From Pseudomonas cannabina (GTDB taxonomy: Bacteria; Pseudomonadota; Gammaproteobacteria; Pseudomonadales; Pseudomonadaceae): a DNA stretch of 64,000 bases. Under the pieces are notes generated by a model, which was not told the origin of the DNA, ran no database searches, and worked only from the letters and a program-made list of their open reading frames with translations. The number at the start of each line of letters is the position of its first letter. Position 1 is the first letter of the stretch. The translations under genes and the position numbers were made by a program. The stretch spans positions 3,410,001 through 3,474,000 of the forward strand of contig NZ_FNKU01000001.1 in the NCBI RefSeq assembly GCF_900100365.1, given 5' to 3'. Shown in pieces: positions 8,618 to 17,667 of the stretch.

Positions 8618-10090
8618 ATGATCGATTTATTCAGCGGGCTTGATGCCTGGGTGCTTGTGAGCCTGTTGCTCGCCCTGGCTTTCGTCCTCACCTTCGAGTT
8701 CATCAACGGCTTTCATGACACCGCTAACGCGGTGGCGACAGTCATCTATACCAAGGCCATGCCCCCTCATCTGGCCGTGTTCTTTTCCGGTGTGTTCAAC
8801 TTTCTCGGTGTGCTGCTCGGCGGTGTGGGCGTTGCCTATGCCATCGTCCACCTGCTGCCGGTAGAGCTGTTGATCAACGTCAATACCGGACACGGTCTGG
8901 CCATGGTGTTCTCGCTGCTGGCGGCGGCGATTACCTGGAACCTGGGCACCTGGTATTTTGGGATTCCGGCCTCCAGTTCGCACACCCTGATCGGCTCGAT
9001 CCTCGGTGTCGGCCTGGCCAATGCACTGATCAACGGCATTCCTCTGGCTGATGGCGTCAACTGGCAGAAAGCGATCGACATCGGCGCCTCGCTGGTGTTC
9101 TCGCCACTCGCCGGCTTCATCGTTGCAGGACTGGTGCTGATCGGCCTGAAATGGTGGCGGCCGCAGTCGAAGATGCACAAGACGCCGGATCAACGCCGCA
9201 AGCTCGATGACAAGAAACACCCGCCGTTCTGGAACCGCCTGGCCCTGGTCATCTCCGCCATGGCGGTCAGCTTCGTGCACGGTTCCAACGATGGTCAGAA
9301 AGGCATCGGCCTGATCATGCTGGTGCTGATCGGTATCGTACCGAGCCAGTTCGTCCTCGACCTGACCAGCACCACCTACCAGATCGAACGTACCCGCGAC
9401 GCGACGCTGCATTTGAGCCAGTTCTATCAGCGCAACAGCAGCACGCTGGGCGAATACCTGGCGATGGGCAAGGCTGAAAAAGGCGACTTGCCGTCCAGTT
9501 CGGCGTGCAACCCGAAACAGACCGAGCCCACCATCGACGCGCTGCTTGACCGCCTGAAAGGCGTGTCCGACTACCATTCCTTGACGCCCGAGAGCCGCAT
9601 CGAAGTACGCCGCTATCTGTTGTGCCTGGATGACACGGCACGCAAGGTCGGCAAACTGCCAGACCTGGGCGCGCGTGAAAAGTCCGACCTTGAGAAGCTG
9701 CGCAAGGACCTGACCGCCACCACTGAATACGCACCATTCTGGGTGATTCTGGCGGTTGCGCTGGCGCTGGGCATCGGCACCATGGTCGGCTGGAAACGCG
9801 TGGTACTGACCATCGGCGAGAAGATTGGCAAGCAAGGCATGACCTACGCCCAAGGCATGTCGGCGCAAATCACCACGGCCTGCGCCATCGGTCTGGCCAA
9901 CGTGTTTAGCCTGCCGGTGTCCACCACCCACATTCTGTCATCGGGTGTTGCCGGGACCATGGTCGCCAACAAGAGCGGCCTGCAAGGCGGGACGGTCCGC
10001 ACCATTCTGCTGGCCTGGGTGCTGACCCTGCCTGCCACGGTTGCCTTGTCCGCCGGGCTGTTCTGGCTGGCCTCGAAGGCGCTGTCCTGA
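8618..10090 (+). CDS. pit: Inorganic phosphate transporter, Pit family
   Basis: A 490-residue membrane protein with the two Pit/PHO4 repeats. The first has GFHDTANAVATVIYTKAMPP (about residues 31-50), the second has SFVHGSNDGQKGIGL (about 222-236) and a later SLPVSTTHIL. These motifs define low-affinity phosphate:H+ (metal-phosphate) symporters. A soluble insert lies at about residues 250-370 between the membrane halves, as in other long bacterial Pit proteins. The start is the ATG preceding IDLFSGLDAW. Substrate assignment is by family. Confidence 0.9.
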   Translation: MIDLFSGLDAWVLVSLLLALAFVLTFEFINGFHDTANAVATVIYTKAMPPHLAVFFSGVFNFLGVLLGGVGVAYAIVHLLPVELLINVNTGHGLAMVFSLLAAAITWNLGTWYFGIPASSSHTLIGSILGVGLANALINGIPLADGVNWQKAIDIGASLVFSPLAGFIVAGLVLIGLKWWRPQSKMHKTPDQRRKLDDKKHPPFWNRLALVISAMAVSFVHGSNDGQKGIGLIMLVLIGIVPSQFVLDLTSTTYQIERTRDATLHLSQFYQRNSSTLGEYLAMGKAEKGDLPSSSACNPKQTEPTIDALLDRLKGVSDYHSLTPESRIEVRRYLLCLDDTARKVGKLPDLGAREKSDLEKLRKDLTATTEYAPFWVILAVALALGIGTMVGWKRVVLTIGEKIGKQGMTYAQGMSAQITTACAIGLANVFSLPVSTTHILSSGVAGTMVANKSGLQGGTVRTILLAWVLTLPATVALSAGLFWLASKALS

Positions 10091-10101
10091 TCTGAGCCTG
10101 C

Positions 10102-10129
10102 TCAAGCGGTGCGCCCCCCACACCGCTTG
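10102..10129. terminator. Stem-loop between convergent pit and HerA-like gene
   Basis: TCAAGCGGTG and CACCGCTTGA form a perfect ten-base stem with an eight-base loop between two converging genes. There is no clear T-run, so termination on either strand is plausible but not certain. Confidence 0.5.
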
Positions 10130-10140
10130 AAGGCCTGGCG

Positions 10141-11628
10141 TTACTTGCGCTTTTTACTGCCCAGCAACGACCCCATCAAACCCCGCACCAACTCACGCCC
10201 AAGTCGGTTGGCGGCCTGACGCATCACGTTTTTCATCGCCTGCCCGGCCAGACCACCCAGAAACTCTCCGGCCTTGTCGCTGAAACTCTCTTCCTGAGCA
10301 CTTTTCGTGACATCCGCATTCTGCTGCTCAGGCGCGTCGACGTTGCGGGCGCTGAGCATTTCATAGGCAGACTCTCTGTCCACCGGCTTGCTGTAACGCT
10401 GGCCCAGCGTGGACTGACTGATCAGACTGGCGCGCTCACTCTCGCTGAGCGGCCCGATACGCGATTGAGGCGGTGCAATCAGAACGCGCTGAACCATCGC
10501 CGGCGTGCCTTTATCCTGCAACGTGCCGACCAGTGCTTCACCGGTGCCCAGCTCGGTCAGCACACTCAAGGCATCGATATCAGGATTAGGCCGAAAACCG
10601 TCGGCCACGGCGCGCAGCGATTTCTGTTCTTTGGCCGTAAACGCGCGCAGACCGTGCTGAATGCGCAAGCCAAGCTGGGCAAGCACCGCATCAGGCAAAT
10701 CACTTGGCGACTGGGTCACGAAATAGACGCCCACACCTTTGGAGCGAATCAGGCGAACGACTTGCTCAAGCCGTTCCTGAAGCGCTTTCGGCGTGTCGGC
10801 AAACAGCAAATGGGCCTCATCGAAGAACAACGCCAGCAGCGGTTTGTCGGCATCGCCGCGCTCAGGCAACTGCTCGAACAACTCAGCCAGCAGCCACAGC
10901 AGAAAAGTCGCGTACACCTTCGGCGCTTCATGAACCAGACGGCTGGCGTCGAGCAGATGAATGCGCCCTCGCCCATCGCTGGCGGGCTGAAGAATGTCTT
11001 CGAGCTGTAGCGCGGGCTCACCAAACAAGGCTTCGGCGCCCTGCTGCTCCAGCACGGCCAGCCGACGCTGAAGGGCCTGGCTGGAACCGGTTGTCATCAG
11101 CGCGCTGTCTTCGCCCAGCAATTGCGGATTGTCACGCAAATGATTGAGCAGCGCTTTGAGGTCTTTGATATCGAGCAACAACAGACCTTCACGATCCGCC
11201 ACCTTGAACGCCGCATACAGGGCCGCTTGCTGGCTGTCGGTCAACTCGAGCAAATTACCGAGCAGTAACGGCCCCATTTCACTCAACGTGGTGCGCAATG
11301 GATGACCAGACTTGCCGTCAATGTCCCACAACGTGACCGGATACCCTTGAGGGCTGTGCGCAAGCCAGGGCATGCCGGCAATGCGTTCGGCAATCTTGCC
11401 TTGCGGACTGCCGGCAGCTCCGAGGCCGCACAAGTCAACTTTGATATAAGCGGCGAAAACTGCGACGCCCGCATCGCTGAAAGCCTCGGCCAGGCGCTGC
11501 AAGGTGACGGTCTTGCCGGTGCCAGTCGCACCGGCGATCAGCCCGTGACGGTTGGCCAGGCGAAGCGCCTGAGAAACGGGTCGCCCGGCAGGGTCGGCAC
11601 CCAGGACTATTTCCAGAGAGTCACGCAT
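10141..11628 (-). CDS. yjgR: HerA/YjgR-like ATPase
   Basis: A 495-residue AAA+ P-loop ATPase of the DUF853 (YjgR) group, related to HerA/FtsK translocases. Walker A is GATGTGKT at about residues 32-39 and Walker B is LFFDEAHLLF at about residues 264-273. The C-terminus is Ala/Gly/Arg-rich with a basic tail (GSKKRK). The cellular role is not established. Length is normal. It is convergent with the phosphate transporter. Confidence 0.85.
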   Translation of the reverse strand: MRDSLEIVLGADPAGRPVSQALRLANRHGLIAGATGTGKTVTLQRLAEAFSDAGVAVFAAYIKVDLCGLGAAGSPQGKIAERIAGMPWLAHSPQGYPVTLWDIDGKSGHPLRTTLSEMGPLLLGNLLELTDSQQAALYAAFKVADREGLLLLDIKDLKALLNHLRDNPQLLGEDSALMTTGSSQALQRRLAVLEQQGAEALFGEPALQLEDILQPASDGRGRIHLLDASRLVHEAPKVYATFLLWLLAELFEQLPERGDADKPLLALFFDEAHLLFADTPKALQERLEQVVRLIRSKGVGVYFVTQSPSDLPDAVLAQLGLRIQHGLRAFTAKEQKSLRAVADGFRPNPDIDALSVLTELGTGEALVGTLQDKGTPAMVQRVLIAPPQSRIGPLSESERASLISQSTLGQRYSKPVDRESAYEMLSARNVDAPEQQNADVTKSAQEESFSDKAGEFLGGLAGQAMKNVMRQAANRLGRELVRGLMGSLLGSKKRK

Positions 11629-11686
11629 CGTTCAGCTTCTCCAAAAGGGATTCAGCACCAGCGCACCGCACCGCAGCTGAATGGTT

Positions 11687-11878
11687 TTACGCCGGGTCAT
11701 CGCCCTGTGGCGAGGACGGCGCTTCAGTCGATTGCTGCAACGTGCGCCACAGTTCTGCAGCACCGTCAAAATCGGCACCGTTTTCCGGGGTCAGCGCAGC
11801 GGGGTCATAACGGCTCAGGCAGCCTTCGCCGAGGGTGGCGGGTGGTATCGAAACAGCTTTGTCGAGAGGGTCGGTCAT
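11687..11878 (-). CDS. Small conserved protein of unknown function
   Basis: About 63 residues from MTDPLDKAV. The sequence is acidic and proline-containing (PPATLGEGCLSRYDPAAL). I do not recognise a domain. It lies between purU and the HerA-like gene on the same strand, with short gaps, and could be part of one transcript. The start at 11878 is preferred over 11896 because the extra six residues have no ribosome site. Confidence 0.5.
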   Translation of the reverse strand: MTDPLDKAVSIPPATLGEGCLSRYDPAALTPENGADFDGAAELWRTLQQSTEAPSSPQGDDPA

Positions 11879-11955
11879 CAGGCTGGCACCTTGCACGTTG
11901 CGCCATCACCAACAGGGGAATGACAGGCGCGCAACGGGCGCGCCTGCCTCAGAGA

Positions 11956-12807
11956 TTAGTCGAACACCACTGTCTTGTTGTCATGCACCAGAACACGGTC
12001 TTCCAAATGCGCACGCAGACCACGGGCCAGGACCATTTTTTCCACATCACGACCGAAACGCACCATGTTTTCGATGCTGTCGCGATGGCTGACGCGTACC
12101 ACGTCCTGCTCGATGATCGGACCAGCGTCCAGCTCTTCGGTTACATAGTGACAGGTCGCACCGATCAGTTTTACGCCGCGCAGCGACGCCTGATGATAGG
12201 GCTTTGCACCTACGAAAGACGGCAGGAAACTGTGGTGAATGTTGATGACCTGATGGGCATATTCACGGCACAACTGCGGTGGCAGAATTTGCATGTAGCG
12301 CGCCAGAACCACGACATCTGCCTGATGATGCCCAACCAGACGCGACACTTCGGCGAACGCCGGCTCCTTGTCTTTCGGGTCCACCGGAACATGGTAATAA
12401 GGAATGTCATGCCACTCGACCATGCTGCGCAGGTCCTGGTGGTTCGAGATCACGCAGGCGATATCGCAATCGAGTTCATCACTGTGCCAGCGGTGCAGCA
12501 AGTCCGCCAGGCAGTGCGATTCACGGCTGGCCATGAGCACGACGCGCTTCTTCTGCGCCGAGTCGGTGATGCGCCAGTCCATCGAAAACTCTTCCGCTAT
12601 CGGCGTGAAGGCCTCACGGAAACCGTCCAGATCAAAAGGCAGGGTGTCGGCACGAATCTCGTGACGCATGAAAAACCAGCCGCTGAGGTTGTCGGAATGA
12701 TGACTCGCTTCGGTGATCCAGCCGTTATGGGACGCCAGAAAGTTACTGACTTTGGCAACGATGCCGACACGGTCCGGGCAAGCAATCACCAGACGAAAAG
12801 TGCGCAT
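11956..12807 (-). CDS. purU: Formyltetrahydrofolate deformylase
   Basis: A 283-residue protein with an N-terminal ACT domain (about 1-85) and a C-terminal formyl-transferase fold. The active-site segment NIHHSFLPSFVGAKPYHQA and the later DAGPIIEQDVVRVSHRD are present. The enzyme releases formate from 10-formyl-THF and balances one-carbon pools. In related genomes purU is close to mvaT; here a 14-kb insertion separates them. Confidence 0.94.
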   Translation of the reverse strand: MRTFRLVIACPDRVGIVAKVSNFLASHNGWITEASHHSDNLSGWFFMRHEIRADTLPFDLDGFREAFTPIAEEFSMDWRITDSAQKKRVVLMASRESHCLADLLHRWHSDELDCDIACVISNHQDLRSMVEWHDIPYYHVPVDPKDKEPAFAEVSRLVGHHQADVVVLARYMQILPPQLCREYAHQVINIHHSFLPSFVGAKPYHQASLRGVKLIGATCHYVTEELDAGPIIEQDVVRVSHRDSIENMVRFGRDVEKMVLARGLRAHLEDRVLVHDNKTVVFD

Positions 12808-13058
12808 TGGGGGAAACTCCAGAACTTCGCAAAGCCGCTATTCTAGCGGCTGCGCAGGAAAACTGCAGTATCTCTGTTGCCTGAATGCACGCGCCGAAAT
12901 GCACGGCCCCGGCGCGAAAGATTGCACCGTGCCACTATCTGCTTTTAGCGCGTCCGGCGCTAAACAAGCCCTATATTAAGAGGGATTTTATGCGAGGTTC
13001 TTTTCAAGCGCACACGTCCCGCTTCTAGTTCAGACGTCTGTAGGACCTGTGTATATTT
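12808..13058. other. purU upstream region, now truncated by an IS
   Basis: About 250 bases with no gene longer than a 12-codon frame at 12990 (ribosome site AAGAGGG). It contains an inverted repeat near 12830-12850 (AGCCGCTATTCTAGCGGCT). The chromosome runs into the CTAA at 13059-13062, where the insertion block starts. Confidence 0.5.
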
Positions 13059-13062
13059 CTAA

Positions 13063-14240
13063 GAGGGTGTAGACAAAATCATGTAGTGAGTCGGCGCGCG
13101 AGTATTCGAGCCTCGGCCAACCAAACCCATGCCTCGCTTACCGCAAAAAGGCGATCATGATGCATGATCAGTCGCCGAGCTCTCTCATTCCAGGCATGAG
13201 TTCGCTCCACTACCCATCGCTTGGGCATGACCACAAATCCAGTCTGAACAGGCTCCACGGAAAATAGATCGCCTTGTTCAGAGTGCCATTGCCCTGTTCT
13301 TCTGTTATTCGGGCCACGGATCACTTGAACATCGATAGCGTGCAGTTGATGGGTGCGCTGTGCCCATTTTCCTGCGTACGCACTATCAACAAAAAGCGTG
13401 CTCAGTGACGGATATTTTTCCTTCGAGTACGCCACCGCATCATCCGCCGCGTCACGATCCTGCACGCTTGCAGCACTGATACTGACAGCCAGCAGCAGGC
13501 CCAATGTATCGACAATCAGACTTCGTTTACGCCCCTTCACTTTTTTGCCTGCGTCGTAGCCGCTGTCACCGCCTTGAGGAGAACTGCGGGTCGACTGTGA
13601 ATCCAGGATCGCTGCTGACGGGCTGTCAGCGCGTTCTTCCCGCTCACGCCATTGAGCTCGCAAGCGATCATGCATTTGCTCGAACTTGCCTTGAGCGCTC
13701 CACCGGCGGAACGTTTTGTAGACATTGTCCCAATGAGGAAAATCGCGGGGTAGCATTCGCCATGAGCACCCCGTGCGTACGACATAGCAACAGGCTTCCA
13801 GCAACGTGCGCCGAGAGTGAAGCGGTGGCACTCCTCGTCCGCCCTGGCTTTCAAACAGGTCGGCGACCAGTGCCCACTCGGTATCTGTCAAGCAACTCGG
13901 ATATAGCTGCTCCGGCAGTTGGCGGCGGTGGGTTTCATTGTAGCCATAGGCTTTATTAGGTTCAGGTGACTGAAAACTTCCCTTGGCCCGCTGCTTTACA
14001 CGCGTAATCCCTGCCATTTTCAACGCTTTTGCAAAGGTGTCGGGATGCGCAGTGATACCGGTTTCGGCGAAGAATACGAGCGCCAATTCGGCCTGGCTGG
14101 AATAGGGCTGTGCATGAGCGAGTTTCACCAGCACGGGATAGTGCTCGGCGGCAATCGAGCGAGGACGTCCGGTTTTAGGCATGGCTTGAGGGCTATTCAG
14201 ACAAGGGAGTGAAAGTTTAATTTATTTTGTCTACACCCTC
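13063..14240 (-). mobile_element. IS5-family element with 367-codon transposase, copy A (IS-367A, 1178 bp)
   Basis: The ends are 17-base perfect inverted repeats, GAGGGTGTAGACAAAAT. A second, nearly identical copy lies at 19740-20917 in the same orientation. The left flank is CTAA (13059-13062) and the right flank is TAG (14241-14243), so the flanks of this copy do not match each other. They are the mirror of those of the second copy (left TAG, right TAA). Confidence 0.9.
13079..14182 (-). CDS. IS5-family transposase with N-terminal HTH extension (copy A)
   Basis: A 367-residue transposase. Residues 1-75 look like a DNA-binding helix-turn-helix domain (TAHPDTFAKALKMAGITRVKQR), followed by an IS5-type DDE domain: first Asp in AAILDSQSTRSS, second in LFVDSAYAG, and Glu in RWVVERTHAWNERARR. 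The fused N-terminal domain is unusual compared with the 250-residue transposase at 17759. The sequence looks intact and is identical to the copy at 19756. Confidence 0.9.
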   Translation of the reverse strand: MPKTGRPRSIAAEHYPVLVKLAHAQPYSSQAELALVFFAETGITAHPDTFAKALKMAGITRVKQRAKGSFQSPEPNKAYGYNETHRRQLPEQLYPSCLTDTEWALVADLFESQGGRGVPPLHSRRTLLEACCYVVRTGCSWRMLPRDFPHWDNVYKTFRRWSAQGKFEQMHDRLRAQWREREERADSPSAAILDSQSTRSSPQGGDSGYDAGKKVKGRKRSLIVDTLGLLLAVSISAASVQDRDAADDAVAYSKEKYPSLSTLFVDSAYAGKWAQRTHQLHAIDVQVIRGPNNRRTGQWHSEQGDLFSVEPVQTGFVVMPKRWVVERTHAWNERARRLIMHHDRLFAVSEAWVWLAEARILARRLTT

Positions 14241-14243
14241 TAG

Positions 14244-14343
14244 GTATCCTCTGAAAAAGCCCATTTTTTTGGAGAGGAACCGGGCTGGAGCGCCTGTATT
14301 TACTGGCTTCGACTTTTGAAGAAAAGGCTTTTTCAGACCTTCC
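14244..14343 (+). mobile_element. MITE-2 copy 1 (100 bp)
   Basis: A 100-base gene-free element with ends GTATCCTCTGAAAAAGCC (left) and GGAAGGTCTGAAAAAGCC (right, inward). It is flanked by CTAG on both sides (14240-14243 and 14344-14347). The ends match the 1194-bp IS at 20921-22114: the right twelve bases GGAAGGTCTGAA are identical. The C of the left CTAG is also the last base of IS-367A. Confidence 0.85.
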
Positions 14344-14347
14344 CTAG

Positions 14348-14890
14348 GGCCATAGGGGCTTTGCCCCTCTGGACTCCCCAGATCTGCCTTGCGACGCGGC
14401 GGGAAGCTGACGGGAAGAGCGCCCATCAGCCTCCCTTGCATAGGCTGGGGTCGTTCCAACCGCATCAAGGGTGAAGGCTTCGCCCCGGCGCTCCGTTCAT
14501 CGGGCAGGCCCGATGAGCCGGTGCGGCGGCCCTTGACCCGGCTATCCGCGTTATTCACGCAGAAACGCAAACAATTAATGAATGACTTTGGTCTACAGCG
14601 CTCCATGGTGGATTTTTCTCGTTTCTCAGGTGCAGACCCCTTCGCCACGGTTTCTATATATCCACGCAGGAACACGAAGATATTGTGGAAATGGGCTAGG
14701 GGTGGTTCATGCTTGAGCGATAGCATTCATAGTGACTAGACCACTACAGCAAAAGCGATCTGAAATGTAAGGAACTCAGCTTCAGGCTTGCTGGACACCT
14801 TTTTAGCCCGGTGGAGGGTTACCCAAAAAGCTTATCCATTTCACATATGTCGAACCGACGAGTTCTTATAACAGGCCCCGTTCCACTCCT
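14348..14890. other. GC-rich plasmid-like non-coding stretch
   Basis: No supported gene. The first 220 bases are GC-rich with AGGGGCTTTGCCCCT (inverted repeat) and CTCTGGACTCCCC, a look I associate with mobilisation/oriT regions of plasmids. The rest is AT-richer. A minus-strand frame at 14217-14726 runs through the MITE and has the composition of an accidental frame. The oriT idea is an inference supported only by the mobC-like fragment at 22222. Confidence 0.35.
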
Positions 14891-14895
14891 TGACG

Positions 14896-16074
14896 CTATT
14901 CATATCTCTCGGCCCTAAAATGCAGAGACTGAAGACGTCTATCGAACTCAATCGTCGGCTGGGCGGCGATCAAACGGTCCAATATTTTGGGAATTCCATA
15001 GAGATTGTTAGTGCTACCCGGACCGTACAGACGCCATAGCAGTGTCAGGGTTTCACAAGGAAATCTCTCCGGACATTCTGATCGTTCTAGGGCAGGTATT
15101 CTTTCTCGCCCTTGAACCTGCGAGAGGTAGGGAAGTAGTTGAACAAGTGCTTCGGGAAAAGCCTCTCCCGACCTTATTACCAGATTAGTGAAAGGGCAAG
15201 TCAACGCGCTTTCACGCACAACGCGCTCTCGCGGCCATACTTTTTCAAGAAGAGGGCCGACGCTTGTACGCCATGCCTCCGCCGGACCACCTTCAATGTC
15301 CAAAATCCACTGAGCGAGGAGCTCCACAGCGCCTTCCCGCAATGCGGCTGGACAGTTGCGAAGTGTATGAGAGATATCCGTAAGGGTGATGCCCCAAGCC
15401 TCGACGTCACTGTCTTCACGAATAATTGCCAATGCAGGCGCTACAATCTTTGCTGCTGCGGCTGTAGTTTCGTGATGCGATGCATCAACCTCTAACAGCC
15501 CTCTCAAAATGTGAGCGGAGAATACATTCGAGACAGAGATATACGTACGCCGTTGGTTTACCAAGACTGCTCGCAATCCATGCCCAGCAGCGGTTGTCTC
15601 GCCAAGAGCAGCATCAAGGCAGGTACAAATCTCATCGTTCGCCACGCTCAGTACAAATGCGAGCGAGTTGACGAAAATAGCCCGCGCAAACGCGCCTTGC
15701 TTTCCTTCTGCGCGAGCAGCAAAAACCATTGCCCTGAGATGATTCTCGCTAACCGAACCGAACGATTGTCGGGCGGCCTCGATATCGGAGAGCAGGGCTT
15801 CAGCTAATCTGCCCGCAGGTGAGTTGATCGCTCGCTCATACAGTCGCTCCCCGTTTTCGAGAAGCTCTACATCTTGTTCAACGGCTATCGCAAATAACCT
15901 TTGCCAACATGTTGATACATCATTACTGGGTTGCCGAGGAACGAATGCATAAAGAATTGCCAAGCGCTCGATGACAAGGGCCAGAAATCCAGATTCGGCA
16001 TGCTCCATGCGTTGAAAAACTCGGATAATGAGTTCTGAGGTCGTCTCAACGCTGGTACTTGGGGGAAATGTCAA
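14896..16074 (-). pseudogene. 3' fragment of the MITE-split helical protein gene
   Basis: 392 codons starting from an internal residue. The frame is open back to the CTAG at 16080-16083. It holds the C-terminus, including WGITLTDISHTLRNCP and the end FDRRLQSLHFRAERYE. No ribosome site precedes the first in-frame start, so translation is doubtful. Confidence 0.65.
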
Positions 16075-16083
16075 AGCTCCTAG

Positions 16084-16182
16084 GGAGACGCTGATTTATT
16101 CTAAAACCCAGCTGTTGCCCCCAGATAAATCAAGGCCTCCAGAGCGTTGCAGGGACGAAAAATCGAATAAATCAGCGCCTCC
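16084..16182 (-). mobile_element. MITE-1 copy 2, inside the split helical protein gene
   Basis: 99 bases, target duplication CTAG (16080-16083 and 16183-16186). It shifts the frame of the host gene by one base. Confidence 0.92.
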
Positions 16183-16624
16183 CTAGCAAGTCGTTCCACA
16201 ACGGTGCATTCACTTCCTCAAGGGGAGCGTTTTGAAGTGTGTCGAACGCGCCTTCTGGATCATCACCACAGTATGCACTCCATCCCATTCTTTTCTCGAT
16301 GTCGAAGCTCTGCATAACCGCTTGCGCGATCTCGAGACGTTGGTCACTAGCGGCGGCCATAATTGGCTGTGCATCACCAATGATCGTTCGGACACCGCTT
16401 GAATAAGATCTAAAAAAGTCTCGCTCTTCCACGTCGCGATCTAGGTAATCGCGCCGTAATAAGATTGAGGCGAGCTCCTGGGCCCCTTGTACGGACAACG
16501 CTCCAGCAGCTTCAAACATCTTCAGGCGCAACCATACGTCGGAGTCACGAGCATGGCCTCTCCAATCAGTTTGGCCACTGTCGATGGTGTAGCGTGCGAA
16601 GAACTCTTCGCCCTCAGTCAGCAC
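16172..16624 (-). pseudogene. Middle fragment of the MITE-split helical protein gene
   Basis: About 150 codons (LTEGEEFFARYTIDSGQ...), open at its upstream side to the CTAA at 16645-16648. It ends NDLLGRR-stop, where LGRR-stop is encoded by the target CTAG plus the MITE end rather than by the gene. Confidence 0.65.
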
Positions 16625-16648
16625 CCTCCGCTCAAGTTCTAAGACTAA

Positions 16649-16747
16649 GGAGGCGCTGATTTATTCGATTTTTCGTCCCTGCAACGCTCTGGAGGCCTTG
16701 ATTTATCTGGGGGCAACAGCTGGGTTTTAGAATAAATCAGCGTCTCC
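16649..16747 (+). mobile_element. MITE-1 copy 3, inside the split helical protein gene
   Basis: 99 bases, target duplication CTAA (16645-16648 and 16748-16751). It is in the opposite orientation to copy 2. Confidence 0.92.
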
Positions 16748-17549
16748 CTAACATCTGACTGGCCTCAGCAAGGCGTTCTCGCATCACTAGGAGAAGTTCA
16801 CGTTTCACCTGCCAAAACTGGGTAAGTGACAGAGCGTTGAGGCCACGAATGGCCTCGTCTGCTGTGTAGATCGCTGCATTACGATGCCCATGAAGCCATA
16901 GTCTTACGGCTAACATTCCTGGCACACGCCGCCACTCGTCAACAAAATGCCGAGCAGCATCTGGATCCGTTGCGGCAATCTTTGGCAAAAGACTCGCGAT
17001 CAACTTAACCAGGAGCATCGGCCCGTCATGATGCTCATTCTGGGCGTGAGGTTCCACCGAGGGCACTGAGGCATCATTGATGTCATAGTCTGTTTCAAGG
17101 GCTCCGCAATCGACGGTTGACGCGACAAGATCCTGAAGCTTTGAGGTCGCTAGCTTCATTATTAGCGCTGGCTGTGAGTGCGTCAGCAAAGCATCCACCA
17201 ACTCGGCAGCGCCGGCAGAATCTCGCAGTTCAAAACTGGGGCGAATCAGATCTCTGATTTGTTCAGGCGCGTCGGCGCTTTCCTGGTTTGACAGAAATGC
17301 ACGCGCTCCATTGAGGGTTAGCATAGGGGTAATTAAATCAACTGCTGCGAGGAGGTCGGAATGAAGAATGACTGTGCCGCCGAGCCTCTTTTGCAGGCTG
17401 TAGATTTGGAGCTCTGCCTCCATACGATCAGTACACGCCGAATTGGACACTAGGAGGCGCCACGCACGCGTCCAAAGATCATGTAATCCATTTACGTGAT
17501 CTACACGATTTGCTAACGCGGTTGCGAGAGACTTGCCAATTTTCTTCAT
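16737..17549 (-). pseudogene. 5'-proximal fragment of the MITE-split helical protein gene
   Basis: 270 codons from ATG 17549. The frame remains open upstream (Leu-Lys-Trp before the Met) into the MITE at 17565, so the true N-terminus is missing. It ends QMLGRR-stop through the MITE end. Helical, no recognised motif. Confidence 0.65.
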
Positions 17550-17564
17550 CCATTTGAGACCTAG

Positions 17565-17663
17565 GGAGACGCTGATTTATTCTAAAACCCAGCTGTTGCC
17601 CCCAGATAAATCAAGGCCTCCAGAGCGTTGCAGGGACGAAAAATCGAATAAATCAGCGCCTCC
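17565..17663 (-). mobile_element. MITE-1 copy 4, at the 5' edge of the split gene
   Basis: 99 bases, target duplication CTAG (17561-17564 and 17664-17667). The right CTAG is directly followed by the next IS. Confidence 0.92.
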
Positions 17664-17667
17664 CTAG

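Larger units (their letters stand above)
14896..17564 (-). pseudogene. Large helical protein gene (possible SIR2/DUF4020-type defence protein), split by two MITEs and truncated at its 5' end
   Basis: Three minus-strand frames (17549-16737, 16624-16172, 16074-14896) lie in three phases. Removing MITE-1 copies 2 and 3, each with one CTAG/CTAA copy (103 bases), puts all three in one phase and yields one frame of about 820 codons. The 5' end is cut by a third MITE at 17565: the frame is still open upstream of the ATG at 17549. The product is rich in amphipathic helices. ERAINSPAGRLAEALL and similar stretches remind me of the C-terminal part of large anti-phage proteins of the SIR2-DUF4020 group; this is a resemblance only, and no catalytic domain is visible in what remains. 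Base composition is lower in GC than the flanking core genes. Confidence 0.7.

Noticed and set aside
12911..12990. Sigma-54 promoter for purU at TGGCAC (complement strand)
   Set aside because: TGGCACGG is present, but the expected GC-containing -12 element is not at the right spacing.
14217..14726. 169-codon minus-strand frame near the left end of the block
   Set aside because: It runs through a MITE and an IS end, starts without a ribosome site, and has the composition of read-through non-coding DNA.
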